A stretch of 64,000 nucleotides of DNA, taken from assembly GCA_011037195.1 (NCBI GenBank), contig JAAEAF010000214.1, forward strand, positions 310,001 to 374,000, in the 5' to 3' direction. The notes under the pieces were generated by a model. The model saw only the letters and a program-made list of their open reading frames with translations, did not search any database and was not told the DNA's origin. This document shows positions 58,172 through 64,000 of this stretch, piece after piece. Position 1 is the stretch's first letter, and every line of letters starts with the position of its first letter. Source of the stretch: Triatoma infestans (lineage: Eukaryota; Arthropoda; Insecta; Hemiptera; Reduviidae). The position numbers and the translations under genes were made by a program.

Positions 58172-59193
58172 AAAATCTGGTGTGAAACACTCACTGGACA
58201 CTCGCTTACTGCAGTATAGAATTATGAAACTGACACTTTCTTTTATAAACATAGATTTCACATAAATTTAATATCATTAGAAAAGTAATGGGGGTACATA
58301 TATATCTTCTCAGGCACCTAATAGTTAGAGTATTTATAATGAAGTCCATAAGAGCGCGCCAATAATACCCAACAAACCTATACAAAATTTGAAATACAAA
58401 ATATCACAAAATTTCTCAACAACTCTCTAATATTAATGTTTACAAGGAAATGTGTGTCAAATAAATGTGATTGGTTTATATTATCAGTGTAAATAGCATT
58501 TTCTAAGTTTTAAAAAAAATTCGTTGTAACTTTTAAGAGAAAATTCCAAAAATATAAGAAACTGTTTACACTTCAGGGTAACCCACTATATTCAAAATTG
58601 GAAAGTTAGCATTACATTTTTTATGTATCTTCATATTTTTTTTTTTTTTTTTGATAGATGATACAATAATATATTGTAATAATGTGGAATTTTAAAGCAA
58701 AGCATCACATTCTTGCTCCCCTACAATCCTCCAAAATTAAATAATTTTCGCGAAAATATGCTTCAAATAATGGTGAAAAAAAATTATGTGTAGATAATTA
58801 TGTGCAGTATACGTATGTAATACATATATAATTTATCCATAAGTATATGTATAAATTATGTGCAGAAACGTAGTAGTTTAAAGAAAAGCGTTGGAGCTAT
58901 TTTCGAGGCAATTGCGAATTGCTGAAAAAAATTATTCAGTAATGATGCATTATTACACACACATACGAACACAGAGTGAAACAGGGTGCGAGAGCAACCA
59001 ATTGCTAAAAAAAAAACATTCTTCCCACAATTAGAAGACTTTTGTAACATATATTTCGATGTAAACTTATCCAAAAATAAAAAGCCACAATTTGATTAAG
59101 TACTTAATTGCGTCATTAATTACATTTATCAACAGTAAGTGTTGAAAAGTGTGAGCGATAGTAATGTATTACTTTGGTGATATTCGTGTTAAC
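58172..59193 (-). mobile_element. Helentron-like element, subfamily 2 (right arm of the inverted repeat)
   Basis: Begins ATCTGGTGTGAAACACTCAC, the family's minus-orientation end, and from 58290 to 59193 is the reverse complement of 55641-56546. It has a T run matching the A run at 56178-56199 and a short ACACACACAT tract where the other arm has a long (GT)n. Confidence 0.68.
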
Positions 59194-60576
59194 TTAATTT
59201 TGTACCGAATTCAAAAACCTAAAACTGAAATATTTTGACAATGGCAGTGCCTTTTACCTACTCAAAAGACAAACGGAAACCTAGCAGCAACTTTGACAGC
59301 CATTGTTTATTTTTTTCCGTCTAACGAAAAAAAATAAATAAATAAACCAAAAAATCTACGTGACGATATGACTGGAAAAAAACAGATATGTTTTGTTCGT
59401 CCCAGAAAGTGAAATCTTTTCTCGTGCAAGCGATATTTGTTTCGTATTAAAACAAAAAAAAAAATGTAAGAAATTACATAGTATTTTGTCGGGACCGCAA
59501 TATGATTTCGTGTTAACCGTTTTTTTTTTTTTTCATTTTAAGCGTTTTCGTGTTAAAAAAGTTTTTCCACTATATTTGGTAAAAGAAAATTGTTTTCGTA
59601 CTCAAGTACCTGTAAACAATTATTTTCGTAGAAAAATTCAATTTCAAATAATTGACACGATAGCAATACTTCCTCATACTAATATTAAGTGAAACGGGTT
59701 AAAAATAATTGAACCAAAACAATGTATGAGTATAGTTTTATTTTTATGAATGGCCAAAAAAAGATTAGTAATACATTATAAAATCATGTTCAAATCGGTA
59801 ACTATATTAATATTAATAGCTATTTAGTTACTACTAAAAAGGAAAGAAGAGAAAAGTCACAATGGAGGCAAAAATAAATAAACTGTAGCATTTCTTCTGT
59901 TAAAAGTTTGAAAAATAAACTGGTACATAGTTAATATTGTTTGTTGAATTTTAATGGAGTTCTTAATTTAAAGAAACTTGATTCAAGAAATAACAGTAGA
60001 AAGTAAATAAATAAATAAACATATATTTGTGATAAATATTTCTCTAATGTTGATTTTTATTTTGTTTATAAAGAAAAAAAAAAATTATTAGAAAACAGAA
60101 GCTGAAGGAATATTGATTTTTTAAACAAGAATACTAATGTGGATGTAGTCCAGCTTTCCCCACTTTCCCACGTCCCCTACTTAGTAAAGTTTATAAATAT
60201 TCTTTCCAAAGTAAAAATTTCACCATTATCAAGTTTTAATTTTTTTTTTCCACCCCATTTTTATAAAAACAAACAAAAAAAAAAAAAAAAAATCAAGTTG
60301 GGGAACTAAATTTACTGGCATTATTTCAATAAAGTTTGAATTCTAACTTAAAACAATAAAGTTCGGTGAAGCGCATTTTAATGGAGCCGTAGTGAAAAAG
60401 AAAATGGTTCTGTTTATGAGTAAATAGTATAATCATTGAAATTAAGTGTGAAAGAAGTTTCTCAGTGAACTAAAAAAAAAAAAAGATGTAACAATACTAA
60501 AAAACACTTGCCCATTATCTTTGTTCTTTGCTTAAATGAGGATATACACGAATACAGTGGGGGGTTATACTTTTTT
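59194..60576. other. Unassigned AT-rich DNA
   Basis: 59630-59695 may be the far end of the preceding element (GACACGATAGCAATACTTCC). No coding sequence is credible. Confidence 0.4.
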
Positions 60577-60890
60577 AAACAAATAAAATGGCCACAAAAA
60601 AAAGAAGAAAATGTCAGGCTATTATTGTTCGTCCTTTTTAACCGTTCTAAAAAGTAGATGAGATACGGCAAGAGAGAGAGAAGACAAGCCCGACCGAGAG
60701 AAAACAGACTCTCTCTCGTACTCTCTCATTTAAGCAGGCTAGAGTGGGGAGAACCTATATATAAGCCAGTAAGAGATCTAGATATCTATCAATCTATCAG
60801 ATTCAACCATACATCGCATCGTGTGATATCTCTATTCCCACCTCTTATTCTATAAAATCATTACAAGTCCAGTGCTGTTAGTGTAAACTA
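60577..60890 (+). repeat. Direct duplication, copy 1
   Basis: Nearly identical to 61892-62214, including non-LTR flank (ATGTCAGGCTATTATTGTTC) and the first part of an LTR-like unit. Confidence 0.85.
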
Positions 60891-60967
60891 ATAGGTATAT
60901 TATAACAGTGTCTTCATATCTCGTCTAATTAATCAAACTAATTTCTCTCCTCATCAACTCCATTATA
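60659..60967 (+). repeat. LTR-like unit, family B, complete
   Basis: From TGAGATACGGCAAGAG to CAACTCCATTATA. Contains GCTAGAGTGGGGAGAACC, TATATATAAGCC (TATA-like), AAGTCCAGTGCTGTTAG and TTTCTCTCC. GATG lies just after the end and overlaps the start, but I could not fix a target duplication. Confidence 0.6.
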
Positions 60968-61862
60968 GATGCCAGTTTTTGGGCGCTGCAATTGGACATC
61001 ATCCCAAGACAGAATCTTTCACCTCGCGCCAGCATATCTCTCGTAAAATAGTCGTCTTTTTTTTTTTATAGCTAAGTGTTTCTATTTTTACTTTTACACT
61101 TTTATTCCCAGTAAAAAAAATGACAAATTTGAAAAATAAATCAGGGAAACAATCAGACACTTTCTCTTACTGTAACTTCTTACTATGATTTTATTCGTTG
61201 CAGCACACTTCATTGTTTTGGTTCATTTTTTTTTTTTTTTTTTTTAAAAAACAATCTATCTTGACAAGCTGAATTGTTAAATACGTGATTCGGTCCATAA
61301 TCTATGATTTTATCCAGGGATTAAATATAAGAGTTATTTTTTAAACCAAAAAATTAATTCGCGTTAGTAAAAGGCCACTTTAAGTATTCATTAATTTTAA
61401 GTTAAATTCCGCGTAAAATTTTGAACATTATGAGTTGTTAAATGAGAGTTATTTTTTTTATAGATAATTTGAAAAATTCTATGTGATTTTTTTTTATATA
61501 AAAGTAAAAATTAATTGTTAACAATTTTTTATATTTCAACGAAAATTAATTATTATCTTTTAAGAGATTTGTATTTTGCTCAGAAATAAAGAGTTAACCT
61601 GTGTTATCATGCTCGGATAACCGGTATATTTTACTATTAGATTTTCACTAATATGCGAATTTAAACAAACAATAGATAAATTCATATTCAATAAAATTCA
61701 GACTGAATACTTCCAGCATAGACTAACTGTCATCTACAAATTTAGTGCAGATGAAATTAAATTCTTCTTAAGTTTATTTGATTTAATTAATTTATTATGT
61801 ATTTTTCAATAATAGGTATATTTAATTTTTAGAGTAACAAAAGGATGTTGTTTAATTTACCC
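60968..61862. other. Unassigned AT-rich DNA
   Basis: T runs and AT-rich sequence; no feature. Confidence 0.4.
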
Positions 61863-61891
61863 CAGAGTTGGGCAAAACGTAATTTCAATTA
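61863..61891 (+). other. Possible hAT-like transposon end
   Basis: CAGAGTTGGGCAAAACG resembles the CAGxGxTGGGCAAA ends I recall for hAT-type elements, and is followed by AATTTCAATTA. No matching right end was found, so this is tentative. Confidence 0.3.
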
Positions 61892-62214
61892 AAACAAATA
61901 AAATGGCCAAAAGAAAAAGAAGAAAATGTCAGGCTATTATTGTTCGTCCTTTTTAACCGTTCTAAAAAGTAGATGAGATACGTAGAGAAAAGTAGATGAG
62001 GGCAAGAGAGAGAGAAGACAAGCCCGACCGAGAGAAAACAGACTCTCTCTCGTACTCTCTCATTTAAGCAGGCTAGAGTGGGGAGAACCTATATATAAGC
62101 CAGTAAGAGATCTAGATATCTATTAATCTATCAGATTCAACCATACATCGCATCGTGTGATATCTCTATTCCCACCTCTTATTCTATAAAATCATTACAA
62201 GTCCAGTGCAGTTA
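61892..62214 (+). repeat. Direct duplication, copy 2, with truncated LTR-like unit
   Basis: Same as 60577-60890 except for an extra 20 or so bases near 61981-62001 that repeat AGTAGATGAG. It stops abruptly after AGTCCAGTGCAGTTA, where unrelated CAATTAC-rich DNA begins. Confidence 0.85.
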
Positions 62215-62790
62215 CGATTACTTACCAATCAGTGTAATTTGAAATTGCAGAAATAAAATTACAATTGCATATCATTGTAATTGGTGACTGCAATTACTTT
62301 ATGAATCATTGTAATTTTGGTACACAATTACAATTACTGGTTGAGCAAAAGTAATTCAATTACCAATACAATTCCATGTAATTGTAATTAAACTTCTGCA
62401 ATTCCAAGTAATTTTAATGCAATGTCAAGTAACTGTAATTGGTAATTGCAATTATTAACGTCAAAATAGCACTAAACAAAGTAATTATATACTACTCAAT
62501 GGAAAAATAGAAAGAAGAAAAAAGTCATATGTTAGGAGTATTTTTTATTTATTAAATTATTAATTTATTATTACATTAAGATAATTGGGAGATCGAATTT
62601 ATTTAACCGAGGAGGTTATTGAGTGGAAATGTGGCAGAGATTACTTTTGTTCCATTACTCAATTTTTATTTTTTTTATATTTGCATTTGGTATTATACTA
62701 CTGCAACTACAAGTACATGTAATTATAATTGAATTACAGGAAACTGTAATTGTAACTACTACTACTCAGAGACAAGAAGTAATTGTAATT
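62215..62790. repeat. Cluster of GTAATTG/CAATTAC words
   Basis: About twenty short GTAATT or AATTAC words in both orientations in 62215-62460, and several more at 62710-62790. No periodicity. The ORF at 62623-62907 lies in it and is not convincing. Confidence 0.6.
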
Positions 62791-62870
62791 GAGAGCCTGG
62801 AGAAGAAAACATGGGAATTCGATTTAGTAAATTCATCAAAAACTTTTAATTTGAATTTAATCATACAAAA

Positions 62871-63686
62871 TTTTTTTTTTTATAACTACATATTCAATAA
62901 ACTTTAAAATTAAAATATAAAATTCATTATCGAAATCTTCAAGTTTCTAGAAAATTAGACTTTACATTCTCAACAATACTACCTTACGAATAGACATTTA
63001 ACGATCCTGATTCTGTCACATCCTTCCACGAAGATTAATACATTCAATACGACAGATTGATACACTCATCAGGTACAGGAATTCATGTAGTACTCAAATG
63101 ATTGGAGCATGATGATGTTATTTACAAAAAAAAAAAAAAAAAAAGACATAGTATGGACATTTACTAAAAACCACTTTTTTGGACTCAGGGGACCTCAAAA
63201 GCTGTATTTCCGGTGGAAACTCAATTTAGAAAATTTGGCACGTTTGCATTACTATAATTAGTAAGAAAATGTAAAAAATACTAATACACGAGGATACGGC
63301 AATACTTACCCGCCATACATCTCTATGTTGCAAATATAGTATACGAAGAGTGAAAGTGATGGGCGCCCCACCCATCGTACTGTGAGCTTTTTGCAAGTGT
63401 AGTTGTGTTTGAATCGTGGATGTTTGTGCTCAGATTGGTGATTATTAACTTTTGGGCTTGAGTAATCGTTAATTTGTTGCTGTTGGTATGTTAATAATTG
63501 GTTGGTGTTTGTTGCATATTTTCTAACTATATTAAACAAACTTATGAGTTTATTTTCTATATAATAATAAACAGTTTGTGTTAATTTTAAATTAGAGTAG
63601 GTGATTTTTGAAGTGCAATTATTGAAGTGCGTGATTTTTTTTTATATATAACTACATATTCAATAAACTTTAAAAATATAAAAATT
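62871..63686. repeat. Composite repeat copy 2 between 50-base direct repeats
   Basis: 62931-63590 matches 39666-40333 (LINE 3' UTR, poly(A) at 63124-63144, Helentron-like end, repeat D). It is bounded by TATAACTACATATTCAATAA-type repeats at 62871-62922 and 63635-63686. Confidence 0.7.
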
Positions 63687-63690
63687 TGGT

Positions 63691-64000
63691 GCAGATACAA
63701 GTACTTGTTCGTCTAAATTTTCCATTCTTCCAAATCTTTTTGATTATTTTCAATGAAAAATCAGGCGAAAATGTATCAACTAGAAAATCAGCTTGTTTAG
63801 AAAATTTGGCACGTTTGCATTACTATGTAACAGATATCTCATCTGAATCAGCATGTAATGTGCTTGAAGATATGTTATTTCTTTGTCAATAAAAGAAATT
63901 TGAGTTTTATTTCTGAGAGAAAAATTTTTCGCTCATGGAATCAACGATATTTATGATAGATTTATTTAGTAACAATAATAACCTTCACATTGTGATTTTT
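63691..64000. other. Unassigned DNA with one short repeat
   Basis: 63799-63826 repeats AAAATTTGGCACGTTTGC seen at 63231. Nothing else recognised before the window ends. Confidence 0.45.

Noticed and set aside
62623..62907. ORF of 94 residues as a possible host gene
   Set aside because: Low-complexity hydrophobic sequence in the GTAATTG cluster, with no domain.

Overview
The window looks like a piece of animal, most likely insect, nuclear DNA. It is AT-rich and crowded with microsatellites. I could not support any host gene in it. Every convincing coding stretch belongs to a transposable element: an insect-type env-bearing Ty3/gypsy element (errantivirus-like), Jockey-type and RNase H-bearing LINEs, a Harbinger-type DNA transposon, tRNA-derived SINEs, foldback elements and many copies of one Helentron-like (DINE/HINE-like) non-autonomous repeat. 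The species is not decidable from sequence alone.

Layout. 1-6150: low-information DNA, a Helentron-like copy (1231-2249), tandem LTR-like units (3545-4216), and a second Helentron-like copy split by two head-to-head inverted LTRs with one 5-base target duplication (5162-5984). 6590-14416, minus strand: a complete but broken errantivirus-like provirus (LTR, PBS, gag, pol, env, PPT, LTR) inserted in an (AT)n tract. 14417-22660: mostly unassigned DNA, a solo LTR-like element (18312-19021), a decayed Jockey LINE piece (19140-19905) and a full Helentron-like copy (20549-21697). 22667-27725: a SINE, a Helentron-like copy split by a 5'-truncated RNase H LINE (23728-24840), and further copies. 27730-35200: LTR-like unit, palindromic element (28960-29450), minus-strand LINE pieces (29600-31980), a foldback element (32074-33314), a SINE and another LTR-like element. 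37030-40340: Helentron-like copies, one again split by an RNase H LINE remnant.

41119-42015 is a foldback element with arms of about 385 bases. It is followed at once by the longest LINE (about 42037-47470, Jockey-like), whose ORF1 is split by a 935-base Harbinger-type element with a TAA duplication. 48648-49652: Helentron-like copy. 50810-51522: a second inverted-LTR palindrome. 51642-54988: two SINE families, a minus-strand LINE 3' end and a 5'-truncated second copy of the 42-47 kb LINE. 55641-59193: a long inverted repeat of two related Helentron-like copies, with another palindromic element between. 60577-63690: a local direct duplication carrying an LTR-like unit, a TGTAATTG-rich stretch, and a second copy of a composite repeat also present at 39666-40333.

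The genes do not work together as a pathway. The window records layered insertions, and target duplications let the order of several events be read. The most unusual theme is LTR-like elements whose two outer ends are both the same (U3-type, TGTA...) end in inverted orientation, each bounded by a 4-5 base duplication (5162-5984, 28956-29454, 50806-51526, 57085-57486). All identities and alignments were judged by eye; no search was run.
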